Notes under the pieces: model-generated
Told to the model about the DNA's origin: nothing
Databases searched by the model: none
Seen by the model: only the letters and a program-made list of their open reading frames with translations
Part shown: one piece after another, positions 25,366 to 33,120 of the stretch
Layout: every line of letters begins with the position of its first letter
Position numbering within the stretch: the stretch's first letter is position 1
NCBI RefSeq assembly: GCF_003674065.1
Contig: NZ_RDBE01000006.1
Span: 456,410-520,409, forward strand
DNA length: 64,000 bases
From: Nocardioides mangrovicus
GTDB lineage: Bacteria; Actinomycetota; Actinomycetes; Propionibacteriales; Nocardioidaceae
Direction of reading: 5' to 3'
Program-made: the position numbers and the translations under genes

Positions 25366-26046
25366 ATGGACCATGATGAGCCGGTGGCACGTCCTGCCCT
25401 GCGTTGGCTCCGTGCCGCCCTGCTGACCGGGGTGGCGCTGGGTTCGGGCGTGGCCGCACACGTCTCCGCGCAGGGCCTGATGCCGCGCTGGCCGGCGCTG
25501 GCCGTGATGGCCGGGCTCGGGCTGCTGATGTCCTACGCCTTCTTGGCCCGGCCGGCCTCGCGGCTGCGGGTGGTGCTGCTGTGCGTCGGCGGCCAGCTCC
25601 TCACCCACGGCACGCTGACGGCGATGTCGGGCCATCGCGGCGACCCGCCGATCCGGCGCACGAGCGCTCCGCGCTTCGTGCCGGCACCGCCGACGACCAG
25701 CCGCCACGGCACGTACTACGAGCTCACCTACGGGCGCTCCCACACCGCCCCGACGCAGGCCTCGGTCCCCGCACCGGTGCAGCACCTCGTGGCCGACATG
25801 ACCGGTCCCCACGCCGCCATGGCGCTGGCCCACGTCGCGGCCGCCGTCGTGGTCGGCCTGTGGCTGGCCGGCGGTGAGCGCGCGCTGTGGACGATCGTCG
25901 CGCTCCTGGTCGAGGGCATCCGTCAGCTGGCGGCACCCCTCGTGCCGACGGTTCCGGCGAGGCGGCCGGCGCCGTTCGTCGTCCGGCTACGTCGACCGCA
26001 CGCGTGGCCGCTGCTGCGCGGCGTCGTCCTGGTCAGAGGGCCCTGA
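25366..26046 (+). CDS. Hypothetical membrane protein
   Basis: 226 aa, unrecognised. Hydrophobic helices lie at about residues 17-35, 44-61, 68-84 and, after a long polar extracytoplasmic loop containing 'GRSHTAPTQASVP', at about 147-170 and 173-190. An Arg-rich tail follows. ATG 25366 lies 11 bp from the divergent WS/DGAT start; a GTG about 18 bases downstream ('MARPALRW') is an alternative. It is followed after 72 bp by a lipoprotein gene on the same strand. Confidence 0.65.
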   Translation: MDHDEPVARPALRWLRAALLTGVALGSGVAAHVSAQGLMPRWPALAVMAGLGLLMSYAFLARPASRLRVVLLCVGGQLLTHGTLTAMSGHRGDPPIRRTSAPRFVPAPPTTSRHGTYYELTYGRSHTAPTQASVPAPVQHLVADMTGPHAAMALAHVAAAVVVGLWLAGGERALWTIVALLVEGIRQLAAPLVPTVPARRPAPFVVRLRRPHAWPLLRGVVLVRGP

Positions 26047-26118
26047 CGCGGGCAACGAGTCGGTGCCAGCGCACCTCCTCGCCCAGCGTCATGTCCCGTC
26101 ACCAGAAAGCGATCACCC

Positions 26119-26466
26119 ATGTCCAGATGCATCCGCCTGCTCGCGCTCGCCTGCGCGGCGGTCCTCCTCACCGGCTGCGGCAGCAGCGGTGGCTCCAGCA
26201 GCACCACCCAGCACATCCACATCACCGTCAAGGGCGACACCGTCACGCCGACGAACAAGAAGATCAGCGTCCCGCTGAAGAAGCCGATCACCCTCACCAT
26301 CGACGCCGACGCCCCCGGTGAGCTGCACCTGCACTCCTCACCGGAGCAGCACATCGAGTTCGCCAAGGGCACCACCACCAAGAAGATCACCTTGAAGGTC
26401 CCCGGCGTCGTGGAGCTGGAGGACCACGCCACCGACACCCTCATCGCGCAGCTCGAGGTGAAGTAG
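26119..26466 (+). CDS. Small lipoprotein with cupredoxin-like domain
   Basis: 115 aa. A type II signal peptide ends in the lipobox 'LLTGCGS' (Cys about residue 20), followed by a Ser-rich linker and a beta-rich domain: 'IHITVKGDTVTPTNKKISVPLKKPITLTI', 'PGELHLHSSPEQHIEFAKG', 'VPGVVELEDHATDTLIAQLEV'. The layout and several His residues resemble plastocyanin/azurin-like domains, but no complete copper site (His-Cys-His-Met) is visible, so metal binding is doubtful. The stop overlaps the next gene's GTG, so it is probably a partner of that membrane protein. Confidence 0.75.
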   Translation: MSRCIRLLALACAAVLLTGCGSSGGSSSTTQHIHITVKGDTVTPTNKKISVPLKKPITLTIDADAPGELHLHSSPEQHIEFAKGTTTKKITLKVPGVVELEDHATDTLIAQLEVK

Positions 26467-27818
26467 TGGCGGTGCCCGTGGCGGTGCCGGTCCCGCTCCA
26501 CGGGGTCGGCGGCGCCAAGGACCTGCCGATCCCGGCCGCCCTCGCCATCACGGCGGGGGCGGCCGCCCTGGCGGTCTCGTTCCTGGTGCTCGCCCTGGCC
26601 TGGCGGGTGTCCCGCTTCGACGGATCGGCGCGAGGCCGGCCCGTCGCCGCTCCCCTCGCCCGGTTCGTCGACAGCCTCGGCCTGCGCTGGACGCTGCGCG
26701 GCCTCGGCCTGGCGTTCGCCGCCTACCTGGCCTGGCCGACGGCCGTGGGTCCCGACGTCGTCACCAACCCGATCTTCGGCACCTTCTACGTGCTGCTGTG
26801 GGTGGGCATCGTGCCGGCCTCCCTGCTGCTCGGCCCGGCGTTCCGGCTGGTCAGCCCGGTGCGGACGCTGCACGCACTGGTCTCCCGCGCCCGCGGCGTC
26901 CGTCCCGACCAGGGGCTGGCGCGCTACCCCGCATGGCTGGGCTACTGGCCGGCGGCGCTGGGGCTGCTGGCCTTCGTGTGGCAGGAGCTCGCCAACGAGG
27001 ACGGCACGCTGCTGGTCAGCGTGCAGGTGTGGCTGATCCTCTACGTCGTCATCACCTTCGTCGGCGCCGTGGTGTTCGGCGACGTGTGGCTGGCCCGGGC
27101 CGATCCCTTCGAGGTGTACTCCACCCTGGTCGGCCGGCTCGCCGTCATCGGGCGACGAGCCGACGGCGTCCTGGTGTGGCGCAGCCCGCTGGCCGGCCTG
27201 GCCGCGACGCCGCGCGGACCCGGGCTGGTGGCGGTGCTGGCCGTCCTGTTCGGCAGCACCGCCTTCGACAGCTACAAGGACAACCTGCACTGGGCCGGCT
27301 TCGTCGACTCGCTCTCGGTGTCGCCGGAGCTGACCAACTCGGTGGCGCTGGTGGTGTTCTGCGGCGTCATCGCGGCGACGTTCTCGCTCGCGGCGATGGC
27401 CACCGGCCGAGGCACCACGGTGTCGACCGAGCGAGGGCCGCGCCGTGCGCTGCCGGGTCTGCTGGTGCACTCGCTGGTGCCGATCGTCGTGGGCTACATG
27501 ACCGCGCACTACCTGTCCTACTTCGTGGAGCAGGGCCAGGTGACGCTGATCCAGCTCTCGGACCCGATGGTCGACGGCTCGAACCTGCTCGGCACCGGTG
27601 GCCTCACGGTCGACTACTGGCTCTCCCAGCACCCCTCGTTCCTGGCGGACGTGAAGGTCCTGGCGATCGTCGTCGGGCACATCACCGGCGCGGTGGCCGC
27701 CCATGACCGGGTGCTGCGCCTGCTGCCGCCTCGCTCGCGGATCGTGGGGCAGCTGCCGATGCTGGTGCTGATGGTGGCCTACACCTACGCCGGCCTCTGG
27801 CTCCTCTTCAGCAGCTGA
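26466..27818 (+). CDS. Polytopic membrane protein ('fenitrothion hydrolase'-type family)
   Basis: 450 aa with roughly 10-11 transmembrane helices, starting at a GTG that overlaps the lipoprotein stop (TAGTG). Recognisable stretches are 'GPDVVTNPIFGTFYVLLWVGIVPASLLLGPAF', 'GDVWLARADPFEVYSTLVGRLA' and 'TAFDSYKDNLHW'. The pattern resembles actinobacterial membrane proteins often labelled fenitrothion hydrolase. I see no hydrolase active site, and a transport or redox-membrane role with the upstream lipoprotein is as likely. Histidines in helices ('MTAHYLSYFVEQG', 'VVGHITGAVAAHDRVL') could bind metal or haem. It ends convergently, overlapping the CpaE-like gene by 34 bp. Confidence 0.7.
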   Translation: MAVPVAVPVPLHGVGGAKDLPIPAALAITAGAAALAVSFLVLALAWRVSRFDGSARGRPVAAPLARFVDSLGLRWTLRGLGLAFAAYLAWPTAVGPDVVTNPIFGTFYVLLWVGIVPASLLLGPAFRLVSPVRTLHALVSRARGVRPDQGLARYPAWLGYWPAALGLLAFVWQELANEDGTLLVSVQVWLILYVVITFVGAVVFGDVWLARADPFEVYSTLVGRLAVIGRRADGVLVWRSPLAGLAATPRGPGLVAVLAVLFGSTAFDSYKDNLHWAGFVDSLSVSPELTNSVALVVFCGVIAATFSLAAMATGRGTTVSTERGPRRALPGLLVHSLVPIVVGYMTAHYLSYFVEQGQVTLIQLSDPMVDGSNLLGTGGLTVDYWLSQHPSFLADVKVLAIVVGHITGAVAAHDRVLRLLPPRSRIVGQLPMLVLMVAYTYAGLWLLFSS

Positions 27819-29056
27819 CGGCGCCCACCGGCGCGGCGCCCGGCGAGGGGCCGCGCCGGTGCGGGCACCACCCGCTCCGCCAGGGCGCACATCGCCTGCC
27901 CCAGCGCCGATTCGCCGACCTCGACCAGCGTCTTCCCGCCGACGGCCGCGCGGTCGCAGGCGGCCTGGTCGTCGGGGAGGAAGGCCACGCCCAGGGGCCG
28001 GGTGAAGCCCTCGACCATGCCGGTGATGTCGTGCTCGCTCCAGCCCAGCCGGTCGCGCATCCGGTTGACCACCACCCACGGCGCGACGCCCGGCACGACG
28101 TCGCCCAGCTCGACCAGCGCCCGCGCGAGCCGCGAGAGCCCCACCGGGTCGGCGCTGCCCACGACCACCACGTCGTCGGCGGCCTGCAGCGCCTCCAGCG
28201 TCATCCGGTTCCGCCCGGCTCCGCGCCCCCACCCGTCGTCGTCCTCCAGGCAGAAGCCGGTGTCGACGACCACGTCGCCGCGGGCGGCGGCCAGCCCGAG
28301 CAGGTCGGTGGTGATGGCCTCGCGCACCTCGACCCACCGGTCGGCCCGCGGCAGCCCGGTGAGCACCTCCATCCCGGCGACGACGCGGCGGCACGCGGCG
28401 AAGCGACGGGCGTCGAGCTCGCCGGCGTTGCCCAGCCGGGCCGCGGCCAGCAGCCCGGAGACCTCGTCGAGCACCCCCAGCGTCTGCGCCACCGCGCCGC
28501 CGTAGGGGTCGAGGTCGGCCAGCACCACCCGCGCCCCGCCGGCGGTGCCGTGGCGCCGGGCGAGCTCGGCGGCCAGGCCGATGGCGACCGTGGTGCGGCC
28601 CGGGGCGCCGGTCGGTCCCCACACGACGACGGTGCGGCCCGGCTCGTCGTCGGCGGCGTCGTAGGTCACCGCGTCGGGTCCGGCGACCGGATCCTCGACA
28701 AGCTCGCGCGACGCGGCCCGGCGCACCACCTCAACCAGGTCGTCGACGGCCTCGGCGCCGACCACCTCGGTGATCCCGATCCGGCCCAGGCTGGTCATGC
28801 CCTCGTCGCCGACCGCGACCGTGCGGACGTCGCCGCGCAGCAGCCGGGTGATCGAGGATGCGTCGAGCCCGGGCAGGTCGGCGGCGACGACCGCCACCTC
28901 GGCCTGGCCGGTGGCGGCGGTGGCGAGCAGGTCGGCCAGGTCGACGCAGCGCTTGACCACGACCACTCCGGCCGCGGCCAGCCCGCGCAGCGCCGCGGAC
29001 TCCCAGGCCGCGCCCGCGGCGGCGAGCAGCACGGTGGTGCGGGTCTCCGGCAGCAC
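27785..29056 (-). CDS. CpaE/TadZ-like ParA-family ATPase
   Basis: 423 aa. An N-terminal receiver-like pseudo domain (about residues 5-110) precedes a ParA/MinD ATPase domain (about 140-400) with the deviant Walker A 'VVVWGPTGAPGRTTVAIGLA', Walker A' region 'VVLADLDPYGGAVAQTLG' and the switch region 'GDVVVDTGF'. Basic residues fill the C-terminus. Walker A lacks the usual signature lysine pair (GAPGRTT rather than GKGGVGKTT), so ATP binding may be weak. This architecture is that of pilus-assembly CpaE/TadZ proteins. The next gene upstream encodes a SAF-domain protein (CpaB-like), 4 bp away. No other Tad genes are in the window. Confidence 0.75.
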   Translation of the reverse strand: MLPETRTTVLLAAAGAAWESAALRGLAAAGVVVVKRCVDLADLLATAATGQAEVAVVAADLPGLDASSITRLLRGDVRTVAVGDEGMTSLGRIGITEVVGAEAVDDLVEVVRRAASRELVEDPVAGPDAVTYDAADDEPGRTVVVWGPTGAPGRTTVAIGLAAELARRHGTAGGARVVLADLDPYGGAVAQTLGVLDEVSGLLAAARLGNAGELDARRFAACRRVVAGMEVLTGLPRADRWVEVREAITTDLLGLAAARGDVVVDTGFCLEDDDGWGRGAGRNRMTLEALQAADDVVVVGSADPVGLSRLARALVELGDVVPGVAPWVVVNRMRDRLGWSEHDITGMVEGFTRPLGVAFLPDDQAACDRAAVGGKTLVEVGESALGQAMCALAERVVPAPARPLAGRRAGGRRQLLKRSQRPA

Positions 29057-29060
29057 CGGC

Positions 29061-29756
29061 TCAGCCCCGCCGGGTGATCACGACGCGTCCCGCGGCGATG
29101 CTGCCCAGCGCCTGGCCGAGGTCGTCGGCCTGCGCGCGGGTGACGCCGACGATGACCTGACGGGTGCCGGTGGGGGTCAGCGAGTCGACGGCCTTGGGGA
29201 CCTCGACCACCACGACGTCGTCCAGCACCCGCGTGGCGTCGGCCAGCTGGTCGGCCGTGGTCGCCGTCTGCGGGCTCACCCAGACGTCGACCCGCGACCC
29301 CTGCCTCACTGTGGCCGGCAACCCGTCGACGTCGACCGACAGTGGCACCTCGACCACCGCGCCACGGGACTGGTCGAGCGCCGCGCGCGGCAGCAGCTCG
29401 CCGTCGGAGACCGCGCGCGTCAGCACCACCCCGCGGGGCAGCGACCGGTCGGCGGCGAGGTAGCGGTCGGCCTGGTCGTCGCCGGTGAAGCGGATCCGCA
29501 CCCGTTCGACGTCGTCGCTGCCCACGGTGGTGCCCGCCGCCAGGTCGTGGCGCGCGGCCCACACCCCGACCGTGTCGTCGGCGGCGCCGACCACCTTGGC
29601 CCCCAGCACCACCGAGGCGGCGATGATGATTAGCCCGACGAGCACCCGCGGGTCGCGCCACCCCGGCCTCCGGTGCCGTCGGGCCGTGGGCACGGCGTCG
29701 CCACCGGCGCCCACTTCGGTGTCGACCGCTCGCGGTCGTCCCAGCATGCTCGTCAT
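29061..29756 (-). CDS. SAF domain-containing protein (CpaB/RcpC-like)
   Basis: 231 aa with one membrane anchor at about residues 38-57 ('VLVGLIIIAASVVLGAKVVG'). A SAF domain follows ('VWAARHDLAAGTTVGSDDVERVRI', 'RSLPRGVVLTRAVSDGELLPRAAL'), then the RcpC-like beta domain ('VDVWVSPQTATTADQ', 'RQVIVGVTRAQADDLGQALGSIAAGRVVITRR'). Such proteins assemble the periplasmic part of Flp/Tad pili. ATG 29756 follows AGGAGG. It is co-transcribed with the CpaE-like ATPase. The pairing recurs in actinobacteria without a full pilus locus, so the present job is uncertain. Confidence 0.8.
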   Translation of the reverse strand: MTSMLGRPRAVDTEVGAGGDAVPTARRHRRPGWRDPRVLVGLIIIAASVVLGAKVVGAADDTVGVWAARHDLAAGTTVGSDDVERVRIRFTGDDQADRYLAADRSLPRGVVLTRAVSDGELLPRAALDQSRGAVVEVPLSVDVDGLPATVRQGSRVDVWVSPQTATTADQLADATRVLDDVVVVEVPKAVDSLTPTGTRQVIVGVTRAQADDLGQALGSIAAGRVVITRRG

Positions 29757-29866
29757 CGCACCCGCCTCCTGTGCCGACCAGCCTTCCCCTTCCTGAGGGT
29801 CCAAACGCGGTCGTCCACAGGTCTTTGCGTCCACGTGGGCACGGTTGCGTCCCAGGTGGCACAGTG

Positions 29867-30133
29867 ATGCACATGCCCCCCAGCCCGCGGTTCCTGCTGC
29901 TCGCCGACGTGGCCGAGATCCTCAACACCTCCAGCGCGCAGGTGTACGCCCTGGTGCGTCGCGGCGACCTCAAGGCGGCCAAGATCGGCGGCCGCGGTCA
30001 GTGGCGCGTGCAGGCCGACGATCTGGAGACCTACATCCAGCGCGCCTTCCGCGACGCGGAGCAGTTCATCGCCGAGCACCCGTTCAGCGACGAGGGCAGC
30101 GACGAGGGCAGCGAGGCGACCGAGGAGGTCTGA
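29867..30133 (+). CDS. Small helix-turn-helix (excisionase/BldC-like) DNA-binding protein
   Basis: 88 aa. A MerR-like winged helix domain in about residues 6-60 ('LLLADVAEILNTSSAQVYALVRRGDLKAAKIGGRGQWRVQADDLETYIQRAF') is followed by an acidic tail with a doubled 'SDEGSDEGSE'. The fold is that of HTH_17 excisionase/BldC-type proteins, which bind direct repeats. ATG 29867 or ATG 29873 could be the start. It is divergent from the SAF/CpaE operon and could regulate it. No phage or integrase gene is near. Confidence 0.8.
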   Translation: MHMPPSPRFLLLADVAEILNTSSAQVYALVRRGDLKAAKIGGRGQWRVQADDLETYIQRAFRDAEQFIAEHPFSDEGSDEGSEATEEV

Positions 30134-30143
30134 GGCCCGCCTC

Positions 30144-30920
30144 TCACCCCACCGACCGGCACCACCGCTGGCTGCGGGAGACCTGGTCGGTGATGACACC
30201 GTCGACCCCGTTGCGCACCACGCGGCGCCAGGTGGGGTGGGAGTCGACGGTCCAGGTCTGCACCGTGACGCCGGCCCGGTGCAGCGCCCGCACCGCGCGC
30301 CAGGTGACGGCGTGTGCCGCGAGGTCGACCGAGCCGCCGTAGCGGCGCATCGACGCCGCATGCCGCGGCGCGTGGGTGAGGATCGGCGCGGTCTGCCAGC
30401 CGGGGTCGAGACGGCGCAGCCGGGCCAGGACGGCGGGATGGAAGGAGGTGATGGTGGCCCGCGCGCGCAGGCCGTGGGCGTCGAGCACGGCCATGAACCG
30501 CTGCAGCGCGCCGCGACCCGGCGAGGCGGGCTTGATCTCGATCTGCAGCTGCGCGGGCGCCGCGTCGAGCGGTGTCAGGGACGCGTCCAGGGTCGAGACG
30601 CCCACGCGGCCGTCGGTGTAGCGCAGCCGGGCCAGCGTGGCGTCGTGGAGGCGGCTGACGCGGCCGCGGCCGTTCGTCGTGCGGTTGACGGTGGGGTCGT
30701 GCATGAGCACCCAGGTGCCGTCGGCGGAGAGCCGGGCGTCGCCCTCCACGACGTCGGCCCCCTTCTGCACCGCACGCAAGAAGGAGGCGGCGGAGTCCTC
30801 GGTGGTGTGGACGCTGTGGACGCCGCGATGGGCGACGACCGGCACGCCGCCGCAGCCCGCCAACGAGCGGTCGGGTCCGGCGGCCGCGGCAGCGGCCAGA
30901 GCGATGGCGGCGACGAGCAC
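30144..30920 (-). CDS. Secreted glycerophosphodiester phosphodiesterase family protein
   Basis: 258-aa TIM-barrel enzyme hydrolysing glycerophosphodiesters. The active-site motif 'VVAHRGVHSVHTTEDSAASFLRAVQKGADVVEGDARLSADGTWVLMHD' contains HRG, the metal-binding E/D pair and the second catalytic His ('MHDPTVNRTT'). 'IEIKP' supplies the next acidic ligand. The N-terminus is hydrophobic ('MLVAAIALAAAAAAG') and a 'LAGC' follows, suggesting export, possibly as a lipoprotein. The GTG at 30920 is a tentative start. It lies back to back with the DHA2 transporter gene. Confidence 0.85.
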   Translation of the reverse strand: MLVAAIALAAAAAAGPDRSLAGCGGVPVVAHRGVHSVHTTEDSAASFLRAVQKGADVVEGDARLSADGTWVLMHDPTVNRTTNGRGRVSRLHDATLARLRYTDGRVGVSTLDASLTPLDAAPAQLQIEIKPASPGRGALQRFMAVLDAHGLRARATITSFHPAVLARLRRLDPGWQTAPILTHAPRHAASMRRYGGSVDLAAHAVTWRAVRALHRAGVTVQTWTVDSHPTWRRVVRNGVDGVITDQVSRSQRWCRSVG

Positions 30921-31014
30921 GAACGACCTCCCGAGATCGGCCCTCCCACCGGCGACGGTTCCACCCGGAGGGAGCCTCCGGCTGCCGCCGTGGCGTCGTT
31001 ACGGTGAACAGGTG

Positions 31015-32463
31015 ATGGCCGAGGAGCAGGACCGGTGGCGAGCGCTGGCCCTGTGCCTGGTGGCCGGCGCGATGACGCTGCTCGACGTCAGCATCGTCAA
31101 CGTGGCGCTGCCAACCATCCGCAGCGGGTTGCATGCCGGTGACGCCACGATCCAGTGGGTCGTGGCCGGCTACTCGCTGGCCTTCGGCGTCGCGCTGGTG
31201 CCCGCAGGACGGTTGGGCGACGCCCGCAGTCGCCGTCAGGTCTTCATCGTCGGCGTCGCGGTGTTCACGCTGGCCAGCGCGGCCTGCGGAGCCGCGCAGA
31301 GCCCGCTGTGGATCGCCCTGGCCCGGGTGGTGCAGGGCGCGGGCGGCGGGCTGATCACGCCGCAGGTCTCCGGCTTCATCCAGAACCTGTTCAAGGGTCC
31401 CGAGCGCGGTCGGGCCTTCGGGCTGTTCGGCACCACGATCGGCGTCTCCACCGCGCTGGGCCCGCTGCTGGGCGGGCTGCTGGTGCAGCTGGGCGGCTCG
31501 GACTTCGGGTGGCGGCTGGTCTTCTACGTCAACGCCCCCATCGGGCTGGCGCTGGTGGTGCTGGCGCTGCGCTGGCTGCCGCGCACCGAGCGCGGCCCCC
31601 GGCAGTCGCTGGACCCGGTGGGCGTCCTGCTCTTCGCCGCCTCGGTGGTGCTGGTGCTGCTGCCGGTCGTCGAGGGCAAGCAGGGCGAGCGCCTCTCGCA
31701 GCGGCCGTGGTGGCTGCTGGCGGTAGCGGCGGCCCTGCTGGTCGGGTTCTGGCGCTGGGAGCGGCACTGGGACCGGCGCGGCCGGGCCACCCTGGTCGAC
31801 CTGGCCCTCCCCCGGATCCGCTCCTACGTCTTCGGGCTGGGCCTGGGCACCTTCTACTTCGCCGGGTTCACCTCGATCTTCATCATCCTCACCCTCTACC
31901 TGCAGACCGGCCTGCACTACTCGGCCCTGCAGGCCGGCGCGACCCAGGTCGCCTTCGCGGTCGGCTCGGCCACCTCGGCCTACGTCGCAGGTGGCCTGGT
32001 GGGCCGCTTCGGGCGCTGGCTGGCCGTGACCGGTCTGGTGATGGTTGCGGTCGCGCTGGTCGGGCTCGACGTCGTGGTGCCGCGCGTCGAGGGCGACGTC
32101 GGACTCAAGCTCGCCCCGCTGCTGCTCCTGGCCGGGCTGGGCGGCGGGATGGTGATCTCGCCCAACATCACGCTCTCGCTCGACGAGGTCGACCCCGCCA
32201 AGGCCGGTGCCGGCGGCGGGCTGCTGCAGACCGCGCAGCGCACCGGGTCCGCGATCGGCGTCGCGGTCGTGCTCGCGCAGTTCTTCGACCAGGTCGGCGC
32301 CACCCGCGGCGACTTCGGCGAGGCCTTCTCCGTGGCGCTGCGCACCACGCTGGGGCTGGTCCTGGTGGCGCTGCTCATCGCCCTGGTCGACCTGGGCCGG
32401 CGCGCGGTGCGCCGCGACGACCAGGAGCCACCGCGCCACCTGGCCGGCGCCCACCTCACCTGA
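31015..32463 (+). CDS. DHA2-family MFS drug/metabolite efflux transporter
   Basis: 482-aa, about 14-helix major facilitator. 'AGAMTLLDVSIVNVALPTIRSGL' (motif D1 of DHA2 proteins), 'WVVAGYSLAFGVALVPAGRLGDARSRRQVF' (motif A) and 'ARVVQGAGGGLITPQ' (motif B with the conserved Arg) identify the EmrB/QacA group. It is likely a proton-driven exporter of hydrophobic compounds. ATG 31015 is used; a GTG directly before it is also in frame. No TetR regulator is adjacent. Confidence 0.88.
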   Translation: MAEEQDRWRALALCLVAGAMTLLDVSIVNVALPTIRSGLHAGDATIQWVVAGYSLAFGVALVPAGRLGDARSRRQVFIVGVAVFTLASAACGAAQSPLWIALARVVQGAGGGLITPQVSGFIQNLFKGPERGRAFGLFGTTIGVSTALGPLLGGLLVQLGGSDFGWRLVFYVNAPIGLALVVLALRWLPRTERGPRQSLDPVGVLLFAASVVLVLLPVVEGKQGERLSQRPWWLLAVAAALLVGFWRWERHWDRRGRATLVDLALPRIRSYVFGLGLGTFYFAGFTSIFIILTLYLQTGLHYSALQAGATQVAFAVGSATSAYVAGGLVGRFGRWLAVTGLVMVAVALVGLDVVVPRVEGDVGLKLAPLLLLAGLGGGMVISPNITLSLDEVDPAKAGAGGGLLQTAQRTGSAIGVAVVLAQFFDQVGATRGDFGEAFSVALRTTLGLVLVALLIALVDLGRRAVRRDDQEPPRHLAGAHLT

Positions 32464-32483
32464 TCCGGCTCACCTGACCCGGC

Positions 32484-33032
32484 TCACCTGAAGCGCGCGG
32501 CGGCCACCACCACCAGCGGCACCACGTCGTAGCCCTCCGGGCCGACGTCGCCGGCCAGCCGCAGCTCGGCGAAGTCCTCGCCCAGCCGCAGCAGCCGGCC
32601 CTCCAGCGTGGCGCCGTCGACCAGGTGGAGCACGCACACCGCGCTCTGGTCGGCGAGTCGGCGCAGCACCGCGCGCAGCGAGAGCCGTCGCAGGACGCCG
32701 ACGGCGCTGGCCGGCACCGCCCGGGCCGGCGCACCGCGCAGCACCGCCACGGCCGGCACCGGCACCACCCATTCCTGCCCGGCCGGGTCGGCGAGCAGCA
32801 GCCAGTCCGCCCCGGTGCGGGTCACCGTGCCCTCCAGACGCAGGCCGCCGAGCAGCGTGAGCCGCACCGGCCGGTCCACGACCGCGTGCACCCGTGCCAG
32901 CAGCGGCACCTCGGCGTACTCCGCACGCGCCCGGTCGGCCACCTCCAGGTCGCGCTCGACCAGCGCGAGCCCCTCCGCCTGCTGCTCGAGGTCGTCGAGC
33001 ACCCCCAGCAGCCAGCCCGACCCGGACGTCAT
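32484..33032 (-). CDS. Conserved hypothetical protein (actinobacterial, secA neighbourhood)
   Basis: 182 aa, soluble. The N-terminus 'LLGVLDDLEQQAEGLALVERDLEVADRARAEYAEVPLLARVHA' looks helical. The rest is an Arg/Val/Leu-rich beta region with two similar halves ('LTLLGGLRLEGTVTRTGADWLLLADPAG' and 'LHLVDGATLEGRLLRLGEDFAELRLAG'), suggesting a duplicated small beta-barrel. No catalytic motif. ATG 33032 sits across the gap from the LysM gene promoter. I recall similar proteins near secA/LysM genes in Nocardioides-type genomes, of unknown role. Confidence 0.65.
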   Translation of the reverse strand: MTSGSGWLLGVLDDLEQQAEGLALVERDLEVADRARAEYAEVPLLARVHAVVDRPVRLTLLGGLRLEGTVTRTGADWLLLADPAGQEWVVPVPAVAVLRGAPARAVPASAVGVLRRLSLRAVLRRLADQSAVCVLHLVDGATLEGRLLRLGEDFAELRLAGDVGPEGYDVVPLVVVAAARFR

Positions 33033-33047
33033 GGCCTCACTCAACCC

Positions 33048-33056
33048 TGTGGACAA
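33048..33056. promoter_or_regulatory. Perfect actinobacterial DnaA-box sequence
   Basis: TGTGGACAA is the complement of TTGTCCACA, the DnaA box favoured in high-GC actinobacteria. It lies 4 bases before the -35 of the promoter at 33061-33089. It is single, so this is not an origin, but DnaA could act here as a transcription factor. It may also be chance. Confidence 0.4.
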
Positions 33057-33060
33057 CCCT

Positions 33061-33089
33061 TTGACAACTGCTCTGATCAGACGTTGTAT
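33061..33089 (+). promoter_or_regulatory. Near-consensus housekeeping promoter of the LysM operon
   Basis: A consensus -35 TTGACA (33061-33066) and a -10 TTGTAT (33084-33089) are 17 bases apart, in unusually AT-rich sequence for this genome. After it, GGCAAAC is repeated at 33092 and 33102, 10 bp apart. AAAGG precedes the ATG at 33121. Confidence 0.7.
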
Positions 33090-33120
33090 GAGGCAAACGT
33101 AGGCAAACAAAGGTATCGAG

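Noticed and set aside
29867-30133. Excisionase of a mobile element
   Set aside because: The HTH type is shared with BldC-like chromosomal regulators and no integrase, att repeat or phage gene is near.
33048-33056. Chromosomal replication origin
   Set aside because: Only one perfect DnaA box; no cluster, and no dnaA/dnaN/rpmH nearby.
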